Shown in pieces: positions 19,499-28,559 of a stretch of DNA of 53,760 nt (positions are counted from its first letter, which is position 1; every line of letters starts with the position of its first letter). The translations under genes and the position numbers were made by a program. The stretch is from a virus. The DNA lies in the IMG/VR virus record IMGVR_UViG_3300046000_006960, positions 1 through 53,760 of that record; one strand, written 5' to 3'. The notes under the pieces were generated by a model. It was not told the DNA's origin. It was given only the letters and a program-made list of their open reading frames with translations, and searched no databases.

Positions 19499-20109
19499 AT
19501 TAAAAATTTTAAAGATGTTTTATTTTTATTTTGTCCTATTAACATTGCTGTTAAAGTTGTTCTTTTCATATTAAAAAATTCAGCAGCTATAGAGGAACTT
19601 TCAAATATTTTATTTGTACAAGTATCTATTACTTTTTTAGCAGATGGATTTTTACCTCCTTTAGTAGCTTTTGAAATATTAGATCTCCATTCATTAGAAA
19701 ATACCTTACCTTTCATCCAAATGTTTTTACCTTTAAAGGCTTTTGATCTTTTTTGTTTTTCATCATCAGACATTTTATGTCCAGAACAACCTTTCCCTCC
19801 TTTAGATATATTACATAATTTATTTCCAGATTTTATGTAATAATCAATCCAATAAATTTCTCTGTCTTCCCATTTTTCTAAACACTCTTCTATTATTTCC
19901 ATAATTGGTTTTTTACCATCTTTTAAAAAAGTTAATAACCAGTTTGATAAATGTTTACTTTTTGAGTTTAATTGTATTTTGTAATTAGAATGTTGTATAT
20001 ATCTTTTTTTTGGCTCAATAGATTTTCCAACATATTTAATTTCTAATGTATCTGGATGTTTTAATATATAAATATATGTAATTTTATTATCACATTCTTC
20101 TGGTGTCAT
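19495..20109 (-). CDS. Free-standing GIY-YIG homing endonuclease inside the lysis cassette (third of three)
   Basis: A 204-residue protein with the GIY-YIG core as YIYIL (residues 12-16) and YVGKS (26-30), then KKRYIQH and the catalytic Glu helix (CLEKWEDREIYWIDYY). NUMOD3-like segments (SDDEKQKRSKAFKGKN, SNEWRSNISKATKG) follow. The C-terminal module ends KNKTSLKFL as in the other two. It is wedged between the coiled-coil membrane protein and the endolysin, overlapping the endolysin start as ATGA, so it is coupled to lysis-gene translation. Confidence 0.92.
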   Translation of the reverse strand: MTPEECDNKITYIYILKHPDTLEIKYVGKSIEPKKRYIQHSNYKIQLNSKSKHLSNWLLTFLKDGKKPIMEIIEECLEKWEDREIYWIDYYIKSGNKLCNISKGGKGCSGHKMSDDEKQKRSKAFKGKNIWMKGKVFSNEWRSNISKATKGGKNPSAKKVIDTCTNKIFESSSIAAEFFNMKRTTLTAMLIGQNKNKTSLKFLI

Positions 20110-20504
20110 TATTTTGTTTTTTTGTATTTATCTAATTCTAACTTTAGTTTTTCACAAAACAACTTTAATGCTTCGTGATCTCTAGCTAAAGCTTCGTGTT
20201 TCTCCATTAACTGTCTATGAAGTTTTTCCCAATTTTGAGAAACTTCAACTTCTCTTGCGTAGGCCAATTGAATAGTGTTAAATTGATCTTGTAAACTTCT
20301 TAAATCTGATTTAAAATCTTTAATTTCAACTTTAAGACTTTCTCTATCTTCTTTTAATTCATCAACTAATCCACTATATATTGCTTCAACTTTAGTAAGA
20401 AAATCAGCTTTTGAATTTTTCTTATTAAAAAGATAATTAATAATTGTAGTAATAGTTCCTGTACCTACTATGCTTTGCCAGTTTTGAGAAAACCAATCGT
20501 TCAT
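20109..20504 (-). CDS. Membrane-anchored coiled-coil protein, lysis region, 131 aa
   Basis: A short N-terminal hydrophobic segment (residues about 9-26) precedes a continuous Lys/Glu/Leu heptad region to the C-terminus (residues 35-131). This is the layout of inner-membrane spanins and of some small phage membrane proteins. It sits between a multi-pass membrane protein and the endolysin (with a homing endonuclease inserted). An i-spanin or holin-accessory role is inference. Confidence 0.6.
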   Translation of the reverse strand: MNDWFSQNWQSIVGTGTITTIINYLFNKKNSKADFLTKVEAIYSGLVDELKEDRESLKVEIKDFKSDLRSLQDQFNTIQLAYAREVEVSQNWEKLHRQLMEKHEALARDHEALKLFCEKLKLELDKYKKTK

Positions 20505-20515
20505 TTTTATTTTTT

Positions 20516-20899
20516 TTAATTATTTATCAGTATGTAAATTATTGCCCCCAATATACCTCCATAAGCACCAGCATGTACGTCACACCAGTCAAACTTAGCT
20601 TTCCCTGTATCTTCTAAATACCCTTCTCTTATGATATTTACAAGATAACCAATTACCCATCCACATAGTATTTGAAACCAAATAGGTGTATCTACTAAGT
20701 GCATATTAACACACATAAATCTTATTACTACAAAAGATATAGCAATGGATATAAAAAAATGTAAGTAGTGTCTTTGTTTAAAAAAGTTTTCGCCAAACAC
20801 TTTTGGTATAGCTGTAAAGCCTCCTGACAAGAATTTTAAAAATCCTGGTACTGCTGAAAAATCTGGTATTAGATCTTGTAAAATTTGTTTTAGTTTCAT
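20516..20899 (-). CDS. Multi-pass membrane protein, holin candidate, 127 aa
   Basis: Two or three membrane segments: about residues 47-65 (LHFFISIAISFVVIRFMCV), 71-88 (IWFQILCGWVIGYLVN) and 113-126 (AYGGILGAIIYILI). A DWCDVHAGAYGG motif lies between the last two. Holins are small multi-pass proteins beside the endolysin, which fits, but the D-x-x-D-V-H-A-G-A-Y-G-G motif hints at a conserved family with its own chemistry. The start overlaps the preceding gene by 4 bp. Confidence 0.6.
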   Translation of the reverse strand: MKLKQILQDLIPDFSAVPGFLKFLSGGFTAIPKVFGENFFKQRHYLHFFISIAISFVVIRFMCVNMHLVDTPIWFQILCGWVIGYLVNIIREGYLEDTGKAKFDWCDVHAGAYGGILGAIIYILINN

Positions 20900-21243
20900 A
20901 AGTTGTTATTTATTGAGTTTTTACAGTGATCTTTATCTATAAAGTCTAAAATACTACATAATATTTTTCCTGTTTTTGTTAATGTATTATCTCTTTGGTT
21001 TTTTCCTAATACTGAGGATATTGTTTCTCCTATTGTTCCAAACTGATAACCTTGTTTGGTTATTAATAATTTATTCCAAGTAGCTCTAAACTCTCTATTT
21101 GCAAAAACATCTATGTTTCTTGCAGTGCTTTTAAAATATCCTTTTTTAACATTAACTACAAAATAATTTATAAGTGTTATTGGTAGTAAAAGTATATAAG
21201 CTAATATAAATAGTATAAAATTCATTTTATATGTTTGATGCAC
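20896..21243 (-). CDS. Single-pass membrane protein, 115 aa
   Basis: An N-terminal membrane segment (residues about 7-30, MNFILFILAYILLLPITLINYFV in part) is followed by a soluble tail with FANREFRATWNKLL and the motif ETISSVLGKNQR. Proteins with that motif are frequent in flavobacterial and Bacteroidota phages, without known function as far as I recall. It overlaps both neighbours and lies between the fibre genes and the holin candidate. Confidence 0.55.
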   Translation of the reverse strand: MHQTYKMNFILFILAYILLLPITLINYFVVNVKKGYFKSTARNIDVFANREFRATWNKLLITKQGYQFGTIGETISSVLGKNQRDNTLTKTGKILCSILDFIDKDHCKNSINNNL

Positions 21244-21667
21244 TTATAAATATATTGTCCAAATCTAAACTTGTTAATCCTAGTTGTGTAGCAAGGTTTA
21301 TAAGAAGTTGATTATTTCTTTCAAATAAAGTTGCATCATTCCAAGATATTGATGTTAATGAACGTTGAGGTTCTGGTAGTTGATTTATAGCATTATCAAT
21401 CAATGTTAAATCAAATCCACTTATTGTTAATTGGAGTTTTAACTGAAGTTTTGTTACTGTTTCAGGAACTAGACTTTTACTGTATTCATCAATTTCTTCT
21501 TGCGTAGCTCCCTCATAATATTCTCTTGTATCAAAATTAAAATAAGGTTTTAAACACCAGAATGTTCTTATTTCTGTAACAAGAGTTTCTGTTGGTAAAC
21601 ATTCATTAGAAGCTGTACCATATAATTCTCTACCTGTAGCTGTTTCTATTACTCTTTTTATCTCCAT
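21227..21667 (-). CDS. Small protein downstream of the tail fibre, 146 aa
   Basis: An acidic, all-soluble 146-residue protein with a C-terminal helical half (TKLQLKLQLTISGFDLTLID...). It starts 4 nt after the fibre gene stop. Fibre genes are often followed by a small attachment or assembly-chaperone gene, so that is the best guess from context alone. Confidence 0.5.
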   Translation of the reverse strand: MEIKRVIETATGRELYGTASNECLPTETLVTEIRTFWCLKPYFNFDTREYYEGATQEEIDEYSKSLVPETVTKLQLKLQLTISGFDLTLIDNAINQLPEPQRSLTSISWNDATLFERNNQLLINLATQLGLTSLDLDNIFISASNI

Positions 21668-21671
21668 TATT

Positions 21672-24170
21672 TTAATTTGTTATACTTGCTAATTGAAATG
21701 TAATTGAGTCTGTTATTGATACAAATTGTATTGTAAAAAAAACATACAAATCTGATGCTGTATTATATACAACAGAACCTCCTACTGTATTGGTTGCTGC
21801 TATATCAAAAGCAACAGAACTATTTACATTATAAGTATAAAGATTACCTCCTGCTAAATTAGGGGTTCTACTCATATAACCATAAGTAGCTGCTGCTGTT
21901 AATTGCAATATTGCTATTTGTGTAGCGGTAGCTGGATTATTTACAGTGTTTATTTTAACTCTCATATTAGCTACTGATAATGATCCTTTAGTTGTTTTAT
22001 ACAATAAGTTTAATATATCATTAGTATTAAATGTATTTGCTGGAATCGTTGTTTGTGCAACTACTGTTTCTGTAGTACCTATGACTGACCCTAAATATGT
22101 AGCTTGAGTTGAGTTTAACCACTTAAATGGTGTATAACTTAAGGCATTTTGTTTTAAAGCTAAAGCATCAAAAACAGAATTTTGACTTGGAGCTTTATCT
22201 ATAACACCATCAGTTATACTATCTTCAATTATAGTTTTGTTCTTCCATAAAGAAGTTGATGACTCAAAAATTACTGCTTGTCCATTAGTAGGAGTATTTG
22301 TAATCAAATCTACATCGTGTATTTCTTTTAATTCAAATCCATTCTGTACTTTAACAAATATCTCACCATTTCCTGCACTTACTTTAGTAACTATTCCTAT
22401 GAATACTAAATGAGCTGGAGCATAAGGTTTATTTATAAGTCCATATATTAAAGCACCATTTACGCCTAACCATACAGGATCTCCTGCTGTTGTACCTGCA
22501 GTATTTAATCCTCCAAGTAAACCTTCTGTAACTACAAAACCTGTTTGTGTTCCACCAGTAGTTGTAATGTCAGATTGCATAAGACCCATAGTCTTACTTG
22601 ATGTAGCTTCATAGGTATTACTTGCTTTTCCAACAAGCATATTTGTGCCATTACTACTTGTAACATATACTGCAGTTCCTTTAGTTATTAGACCTACACC
22701 ATTATTCTTTACAGTATGTTTTACTACTGAAGTCCAATCAGCATAATTCTCTTGCCAAGTAGCATTATAATCAGTAGCATCTACTTTTGTAAGTATTTGC
22801 CCTGCTGTTCCTCCTGCAGGAAGTCCTCCTCCTGTAGGTATATCATCTATAGTTGCTAACGTATAAGTGCCAGAGGTCGATTTTACTGGAAGTTGAAATA
22901 TTGTGTCGGCAACAGTTTGAGAAGCATTAGATTGTAACTTTTGCTCAGCTACAGAACTAACGCCATTTCTTAAATACAATCCGTCTTGTTTAATTATTAA
23001 TCTTGGATTAAAAGATATCGCATAAGACGCTAATGTAATAGTGTTTCCTGCTAAAGCAGTATATTTACCTAAAGGTGTATTATTTATTGCTAAAATATTA
23101 TTTAATGAATTACCTCCAGTAGCATTATCTAAATTAGAAAGTCCAGGCACGACCCACGAATTATTAAATCTTGAGTAATATTTAGAATCATTAGGCGCAT
23201 CAGATATTCCAGGAGAAGGTATGTCAGAAATTAAAGCAAAAGTACCTCCATTAACAGGAAAATAATAATTATTGTTATGAGATGTATCGTCTAATAAAAG
23301 ATTTATTCTTTTATATCCAAAATTACCATCTTTAATTAATTCAAAACCAGACGGAGAAACTATTAATTCTGAATAATTTAATAATGAACTAGTTTGAGAA
23401 CTTAATGATATTCTATCTGCGGTAACTCCTAATTGGGAAACATAATCAAGATTTAAAGCAGTTTGTGAAATATTGTTGTATTGAATGTTAAAACTAGTTT
23501 TATTGTTGGGGTCTGAAGTGTTTTGTCTTTCAATTTGAAAACTACTAACCGTGCTCCAATTATGACCTCCATCAAACCAATTTTCAAACCCATCATCTTG
23601 CAATAAAAAATAAGTTCCAGTCCCGCTACCACCAGTTCCTATTTGTATGTCATTAGTTGTAATGTAACCATTGTCTGTAACATCTTGTAATGTATAGCTA
23701 GGTACAGATGTTATATATCCTGCTGGATTACTGGATAAAGGGTAATAATTATCACTTACCCAAGATTGACTAGCATAATTATTACTCACCCAAGATTCAG
23801 TAGCATATCCAGTTAAAGAAGGTATGTCTGAAGTTAAAGCTATAGTTCCTGACAAGCCAGGTAAGCTCCAACCAACTGCAGGCCCACTGTAAGATAATGT
23901 CCCAGAGTTAAGTTGTAATCCATAAGGAGAAAGTACACTTTGATTTCCAGCAAAATCATCTAAAATTAATCCTACATATGGCATATATTGAAGGTTATAA
24001 TTTGTATCAAAATTATCACTGATTCCAAAACTATAACCATCAGCATAAAAATTACCAGCTATAATTGATCCTACAGTTATTCCATTTGTAGTAATATTAC
24101 CATTATCAGTAACTTCTTGAAGATTTAAAGCTGAGCCATAATTTCCTAATGAATTATCTATGTCTGCCAT
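21672..24170 (-). CDS. Large fibre/receptor-binding protein, 832 aa
   Basis: An 832-residue Gly/Ser/Thr/Asn-rich protein with fibre character. A unit LQ-(E/D)-VTDNG-x-ITTN occurs twice in the N-terminal half (near residues 18 and 160). Two adjacent ESWVSNNYA / QSWVSDNYY units lie near 120-140, typical of trimeric beta-helical or coiled tail fibres. The C-terminal 180 residues differ and resemble a globular knob. The middle (PAGGTAGQILTKVDATDYNATWQ) is a motif common in phage fibres. It is the largest gene of the fibre cluster and the best candidate receptor-binding protein. Confidence 0.78.
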   Translation of the reverse strand: MADIDNSLGNYGSALNLQEVTDNGNITTNGITVGSIIAGNFYADGYSFGISDNFDTNYNLQYMPYVGLILDDFAGNQSVLSPYGLQLNSGTLSYSGPAVGWSLPGLSGTIALTSDIPSLTGYATESWVSNNYASQSWVSDNYYPLSSNPAGYITSVPSYTLQDVTDNGYITTNDIQIGTGGSGTGTYFLLQDDGFENWFDGGHNWSTVSSFQIERQNTSDPNNKTSFNIQYNNISQTALNLDYVSQLGVTADRISLSSQTSSLLNYSELIVSPSGFELIKDGNFGYKRINLLLDDTSHNNNYYFPVNGGTFALISDIPSPGISDAPNDSKYYSRFNNSWVVPGLSNLDNATGGNSLNNILAINNTPLGKYTALAGNTITLASYAISFNPRLIIKQDGLYLRNGVSSVAEQKLQSNASQTVADTIFQLPVKSTSGTYTLATIDDIPTGGGLPAGGTAGQILTKVDATDYNATWQENYADWTSVVKHTVKNNGVGLITKGTAVYVTSSNGTNMLVGKASNTYEATSSKTMGLMQSDITTTGGTQTGFVVTEGLLGGLNTAGTTAGDPVWLGVNGALIYGLINKPYAPAHLVFIGIVTKVSAGNGEIFVKVQNGFELKEIHDVDLITNTPTNGQAVIFESSTSLWKNKTIIEDSITDGVIDKAPSQNSVFDALALKQNALSYTPFKWLNSTQATYLGSVIGTTETVVAQTTIPANTFNTNDILNLLYKTTKGSLSVANMRVKINTVNNPATATQIAILQLTAAATYGYMSRTPNLAGGNLYTYNVNSSVAFDIAATNTVGGSVVYNTASDLYVFFTIQFVSITDSITFQLASITN

Positions 24171-24568
24171 TACAATGTAGGTATTAAATATTCAACTACA
24201 ACCGTTGCTCCAGCTTTAACTTTAAATGAAAAAGATGTTTGATTAAGAGTTGTTACTGTATTGTTAAGTACAGATCCTTTTGGATAACTAACTGTTATTG
24301 AATTTATAGTTTGAGTAATTGATCCATTTGTAACCATTACAGATATAGAATGAAACGTATTTATTGGGTATGTTACAACTTGGTCTGAAACTGGTTGATA
24401 CACTTCTTGAATCATTGTATCATAACGAGCTCCTCCATTTGCGCAAGTATTAACTGCAGCAACTAATTCAGTAAGTTTTCTTAAATCTTCATTTTTTATT
24501 TTATTACAGTCTTGAAATGCAATTAACAATTCATTCACTGTTTGTGATATTTCATTACACTGTATCAT
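24170..24568 (-). CDS. Small structural protein in the fibre cluster, 132 aa
   Basis: The N-terminal half is helical (VNELLIAFQDCNK). The C-terminal half is beta-rich (residues 60-132), resembling a small jelly-roll or head/tail decoration domain. Its stop overlaps the start of the big fibre gene by one base. A fibre-adaptor or decoration role is inferred from context. Confidence 0.5.
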   Translation of the reverse strand: MIQCNEISQTVNELLIAFQDCNKIKNEDLRKLTELVAAVNTCANGGARYDTMIQEVYQPVSDQVVTYPINTFHSISVMVTNGSITQTINSITVSYPKGSVLNNTVTTLNQTSFSFKVKAGATVVVEYLIPTL

Positions 24569-24580
24569 ATTTTATTTAAA

Positions 24581-24892
24581 TTAAACACATGGTCCATCAT
24601 ATGTTATTGTTAACGCTGGTATTACTGAAGGAGCAATTCTATATACACTTCCTTGTATTGCACAGATATAACCTTCTAATGATATTTCAAAAGGACATTG
24701 ATTTCCCGGCTCTGGATTAATTGGCATATAGGCAATAATACTTTGCAAGTCGCCATTACAATCTGTGTATCCAAAAGTAGCATCATATCCGCCAAGACCT
24801 TTAAATGTTCCTCCAGGAACCATAACGCAATCTCCAACAAAAGGAACTACATCTTGTTCTGTTCTTAGTATATTTTTTTTAAAAGATCTCAT
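24581..24892 (-). CDS. Small beta-rich protein in the fibre cluster, 103 aa
   Basis: A 103-residue protein with Cys at several positions (DCVMVPGG, DCNGDLQS, QCPFEIS, GYICAIQGS, final PCV). It is co-transcribed with fibre genes at 2-12-nt spacing. The family is not recognised; it is probably a small virion protein. Confidence 0.45.
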   Translation of the reverse strand: MRSFKKNILRTEQDVVPFVGDCVMVPGGTFKGLGGYDATFGYTDCNGDLQSIIAYMPINPEPGNQCPFEISLEGYICAIQGSVYRIAPSVIPALTITYDGPCV

Positions 24893-24894
24893 TA

Positions 24895-25689
24895 TTAAAC
24901 TTTCGTATTACCTAATAAAAACCAATTAGGATTGTTTAATTCTTTTTCAAGCATTACTTGATAATTTACTCCTTTTATTTTATAACCTACAGGAGTATAC
25001 AATGTATCGCTTCCTGTAGAAACAAATGTTACGGTGCCAGATCCTTTTTGAATAAATCCTATAGACAAACTATCTGACAATCCAGACGGAACAGATATAG
25101 TAACGTTGTTTGTTGAATTATTTATAAATATAGTATAGTTATTATCGGCATTTGTTATTGTATAATTAGTAGTAACTGTAATAATTTTTTGTAAATTATT
25201 TGCAGTAGCATCTGTGCCATTAGTTCCATTAGTTCCATTAGAACCATTGGTTACTGTATATGTCTGAGTAGTTGAATCAGTGTATGTTATTCTGTATGTA
25301 TCAACTAGTCCTACTGTACTTATTTTTACAATAGAAGTTATTCCTTTCCCTGGAGGACCAGTAAGTCCTTGCGGCCCAGTAAGATTTACTATGAAAAAAT
25401 TAAATGATTTGCCAGAATAATCTATTCCATTGCAAATAACTCCAGATGGATAAGTAAAGTCACTAACAACTAATCCAGTATCCTCCTGTCCAACAGGAAC
25501 TTCTTTCCACTCATACACTGTTCTTTCTTCTTGACAGAATATTCTTAATCCATCATAATACGTATAAGCTAAATTATCATTCAATCCTAAATCAGCCAAT
25601 GTAGCTTCATTTAAACAATAAGCCTTATAATCTAATGGTATTTGTGATGTTATATTTAACCCTGTCGGTATGTTTGAAAAATTTGACAT
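24895..25689 (-). CDS. Collagen-like fibre protein, 264 aa
   Basis: The central region holds Gly-x-y triplets: TGPQGLTGPPGKG at about 108-120 and GSNGTNGTNGTDA at about 147-159, separated by a short beta domain. The C-terminal 100 residues form a Thr/Asn-rich beta domain (TVTTNYTITNADNNYTIFIN) of the kind used as phage adhesins. Collagen-like repeats are common in phage head and tail fibres. Which end attaches to the virion cannot be told from sequence. Confidence 0.75.
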   Translation of the reverse strand: MSNFSNIPTGLNITSQIPLDYKAYCLNEATLADLGLNDNLAYTYYDGLRIFCQEERTVYEWKEVPVGQEDTGLVVSDFTYPSGVICNGIDYSGKSFNFFIVNLTGPQGLTGPPGKGITSIVKISTVGLVDTYRITYTDSTTQTYTVTNGSNGTNGTNGTDATANNLQKIITVTTNYTITNADNNYTIFINNSTNNVTISVPSGLSDSLSIGFIQKGSGTVTFVSTGSDTLYTPVGYKIKGVNYQVMLEKELNNPNWFLLGNTKV

Positions 25690-25691
25690 TA

Positions 25692-26180
25692 TTAATTTTT
25701 TACTATTATTTGAAATGAAGTTCTGGCTAGAAATGAATCAGATGGTGTATTTCCAGGAACGCTTATGCTATATACTGAAAACCAGTAGGTTCCAACTCCA
25801 TCAGTCCCAATTGTCATTTCATTTCTACTTGACACCGGGTTGTTTCCAGATCCTACTAAATAAAATGATTTTGTTAAATAGTCTGAAGAAGTTAACCCAG
25901 CTATAGATATACTGTATATACCCGTAGCAGTTCTTGCCATTGTTATTGCTCCAGAGAAATCATTTTTAAAAATTGTCATTGTCGGAGCGGACGTTCCTGA
26001 TTGATCTAAAAATCCTCTCAATTCTCGAACCCCTCCGGTAGATACCGTAGCCACTTGTTGATCAACATAGTCAACCAAAGCTTTCATATCGTTACCTAAA
26101 GTGACATTACTTAAGCTTTTTACTAAAGTTTTATTGGTAACATCTGTATCTATTTGTGTTTTTAATTGTGTATTAGTCAT
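25692..26180 (-). CDS. Fibre-cluster protein, 162 aa
   Basis: The first 50 residues are helical (TQIDTDVTNKTLVKSLSN...), followed by a Gly/Ser/Thr-rich beta domain ending in FQIIVKN. Such a helix-then-beta layout suits a short trimeric fibre or adaptor. It abuts its neighbours within 1-3 nt. There is no firm family assignment. Confidence 0.5.
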   Translation of the reverse strand: MTNTQLKTQIDTDVTNKTLVKSLSNVTLGNDMKALVDYVDQQVATVSTGGVRELRGFLDQSGTSAPTMTIFKNDFSGAITMARTATGIYSISIAGLTSSDYLTKSFYLVGSGNNPVSSRNEMTIGTDGVGTYWFSVYSISVPGNTPSDSFLARTSFQIIVKN

Positions 26181-26884
26181 TAGTTAAATATATCGTTAAA
26201 TGTGTCGTTAAAAATTCCAGTGTCAAAAATATTGTTTGTTTTTTTAATTTTAAAAAATATATTTCCATGGCTATATACATTCTTAGAAACAAACAACATT
26301 GTTTTTATTGAGTGAATATAAGCAATATCAAAAGTGTTAGTTACGTCGTTGTTAAGTACATCATATATTTTATACTCTTCAGTATCTAATGCCTCTGTGA
26401 TTGAAAAACAAATTCTGCCTATATTGGTATATTCTATTGTTTTGCCTATAACAAAATTTTCTTTTGTATCGTATTTCTTATTTAAAAAATAACCACTATT
26501 AGTAATTAAACTTAATATATTATATATTGTTGTATTTAAACTACTTTCTTGCCAATAATGAATTTTATTTGTCATCGTGTAATCATTACAGTCAGCTGAT
26601 TCAGCTTGCGTAAATTGAGACATAACTGGCGCAATATATCCTTGTATATGTGATACCGGACATATGTATTCTGTATTAAAATAAAAATGTCTATACAGTT
26701 CCATCAGCGTTCTTCTCTGATTGTGAGTTAATTCAATACAACATCCGTTTAGCAATTTAAATATAATATTTAATACATATAAATCTATTGATTTTAATTT
26801 ACCATTTACCCTTCCTAAATTATATATTTTATCTAAAGAACTAATTAATACAGACGTGTTATTTAATTCGTTAATTTCTAGCAT
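26180..26884 (-). CDS. Unknown virion-module protein, 234 aa
   Basis: A 234-residue soluble protein, helical in the first half and beta-rich in the second, with a curious FNDTFNDIFN C-terminus. It lies between a Cys-rich protein and the fibre genes at 1-3-nt spacing. I do not recognise it. Confidence 0.45.
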   Translation of the reverse strand: MLEINELNNTSVLISSLDKIYNLGRVNGKLKSIDLYVLNIIFKLLNGCCIELTHNQRRTLMELYRHFYFNTEYICPVSHIQGYIAPVMSQFTQAESADCNDYTMTNKIHYWQESSLNTTIYNILSLITNSGYFLNKKYDTKENFVIGKTIEYTNIGRICFSITEALDTEEYKIYDVLNNDVTNTFDIAYIHSIKTMLFVSKNVYSHGNIFFKIKKTNNIFDTGIFNDTFNDIFN

Positions 26885-26886
26885 GT

Positions 26887-27453
26887 TTAAGATTGTATGA
26901 ATTGACTACAGTTGTTACAAGTAACTGTATTACAGTTTGTACATTGATGTAGTGAACATAGTTTTTTTAATTTATGAACATTTGATATTGCTTGTAAATA
27001 AAAGCCTAGTTCAATTGAGGTTTTTACTGAGTCTATTAAAAGACTTATTGTTACAAGTAAATTTTTATTAGTTAAGTCTTTACAGCTTATAATATCTTTT
27101 TTAGATAAATAATCTAACATACAAGCATAATAAGGTAAAAGACTATATGTGATTCCAAGAGCAGGTATTAAGCAAGTGCTACATGTTTCTTCAGGAGCAT
27201 CGCTTTCTACTTCAATGAAGTATATATCTTCAAATTTTAATATACCTAATTCATTAGCTGAAACAATAAATACTTCTTTATTATTAATAGCCTCTATTTT
27301 ATATCCTAAATTTGTAGCTAAAGTATAGTCCTTAAAAGAATCCATATTCCATAATAAAATAGAAGTTATATTATAACCTGTAGTTGTTTCGACATCAATA
27401 GCTAATTGACTTCCGTCATTTATTATTTCAAAATTATTTATAGTTATCGCCAT
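26887..27453 (-). CDS. Protein with Cys-rich C-terminus, 188 aa
   Basis: The C-terminal 25 residues carry CSLHQCTNCNTVTCNNCSQF, five Cys plus His in pairs, which may bind zinc. A further CSTC is at about residue 91. The N-terminal 80 residues look beta-rich (INNFEIINDGSQLAIDVETT). It is the first gene after the terminator of the 335-residue structural gene and opens the fibre cluster. Function is unknown. Confidence 0.5.
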   Translation of the reverse strand: MAITINNFEIINDGSQLAIDVETTTGYNITSILLWNMDSFKDYTLATNLGYKIEAINNKEVFIVSANELGILKFEDIYFIEVESDAPEETCSTCLIPALGITYSLLPYYACMLDYLSKKDIISCKDLTNKNLLVTISLLIDSVKTSIELGFYLQAISNVHKLKKLCSLHQCTNCNTVTCNNCSQFIQS

Positions 27454-27465
27454 ATTTTTTTATAT

Positions 27466-27500
27466 AAAAAAAAGGGAAGCAAGTTTTCACTTAACTTCCC
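27466..27500 (-). terminator. Intrinsic terminator after the 335-residue structural gene
   Basis: On the minus strand GGGAAG pairs with CTTCCC, with additional inner pairs AGT/ACT, followed by eight T. It lies 20 nt past the stop of the upstream gene. Confidence 0.82.
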
Positions 27501-27519
27501 TCATTTATTAGGTTATTTA

Positions 27520-28527
27520 TTATACTACTGCTAAGTTAGCAGGAACAACCGCATAAGATCCAACAGCAGTTCTAATACTAGTTAAAATAGTGTTAGTTGC
27601 AGCGTTGTTAGCTAATGTATCGGTCACTTTGTCAATCATGATTGTAAGAACTTTGTATTGTCTTTCAACAGAAGTTGCTTTACGAGGAGTATAGTAAACT
27701 ATATTCAAAGTATTGTAAACTCCAGTTGGAGAAGCATAATATGGAGTTGAGAAATCAGCAGGATAACCAGTTTGTCTGTAAACCTCATATTTATATCCTT
27801 TAGTAAACCATTCGTAATTGATAGCATGTTTTGCAGTACCACTTCCTGGATTTGGAGCAGTAGTTAAAGCTACTGTAACCAATCCTGTATTTTGAGTAAT
27901 CAATGTTACATCAAATGCATTTGAGTAAGATTTACCTAAAACATCAAATTCAATTTGTTTTCCTATAATTTTACCAGGAACAACTTTTTGAAATTTACCT
28001 TCAATAGTAAAAGTTGAAGCTCCTGTAGAAACTACAGCTAATTCAAAGTTTCCTCTTTTCATTAAGTTTTTTTGTAAAGAAGCAACTAAGCCGTCTTTTA
28101 CTTGTGTGGCAGTTTCTGATGCTGCACCAGTTACATAAAAACCTTGAATGATTGCAAAATTCTCAGGAGATAAAGATCCACCGTCGTTATACAATCTAAC
28201 TTCAATTTCGTAAGTAGTATTAGTAGTTGGAGATCCAACTGTACAAGTTACTTTCTTTTGAGTTTCAGCAAGATAAGTTCCTAATGTCACTTTCTCTACA
28301 TATCTAGGGTCTACTACATCAGAAAATTCATAGTTTAATCCTTTTGTAGAATCACCTGCAGTTTTTTGAACTACTTTAAAAGGTACATTGGCAGCAGCGG
28401 CAGTACCTGATTCACTTAAAACTTTAAGTGCTTTGTCAGCAGCATTTGCAATAAATCCTTGAATAGTTGTTTCAGTTGATGCTGAATTACCAATAAGTAA
28501 TTCGCCGACTTGATTTGGTCCAAACAT
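27520..28527 (-). CDS. Probable auxiliary capsid or abundant structural protein, 335 aa
   Basis: A 335-residue Thr/Ala/Val-rich, beta-predicted protein with few Lys/Asn runs and a more balanced base composition than its neighbours, as also seen in the MCP gene. That, together with its own strong terminator, suggests abundant synthesis. It lies three genes after the MCP, where crAss001 encodes its auxiliary capsid protein. The name is inference; a tail-tube or sheath-like role is an alternative. Confidence 0.55.
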   Translation of the reverse strand: MFGPNQVGELLIGNSASTETTIQGFIANAADKALKVLSESGTAAAANVPFKVVQKTAGDSTKGLNYEFSDVVDPRYVEKVTLGTYLAETQKKVTCTVGSPTTNTTYEIEVRLYNDGGSLSPENFAIIQGFYVTGAASETATQVKDGLVASLQKNLMKRGNFELAVVSTGASTFTIEGKFQKVVPGKIIGKQIEFDVLGKSYSNAFDVTLITQNTGLVTVALTTAPNPGSGTAKHAINYEWFTKGYKYEVYRQTGYPADFSTPYYASPTGVYNTLNIVYYTPRKATSVERQYKVLTIMIDKVTDTLANNAATNTILTSIRTAVGSYAVVPANLAVV

Positions 28528-28559
28528 AATTTATTTATTTAATTTATTAATTTATTAAT

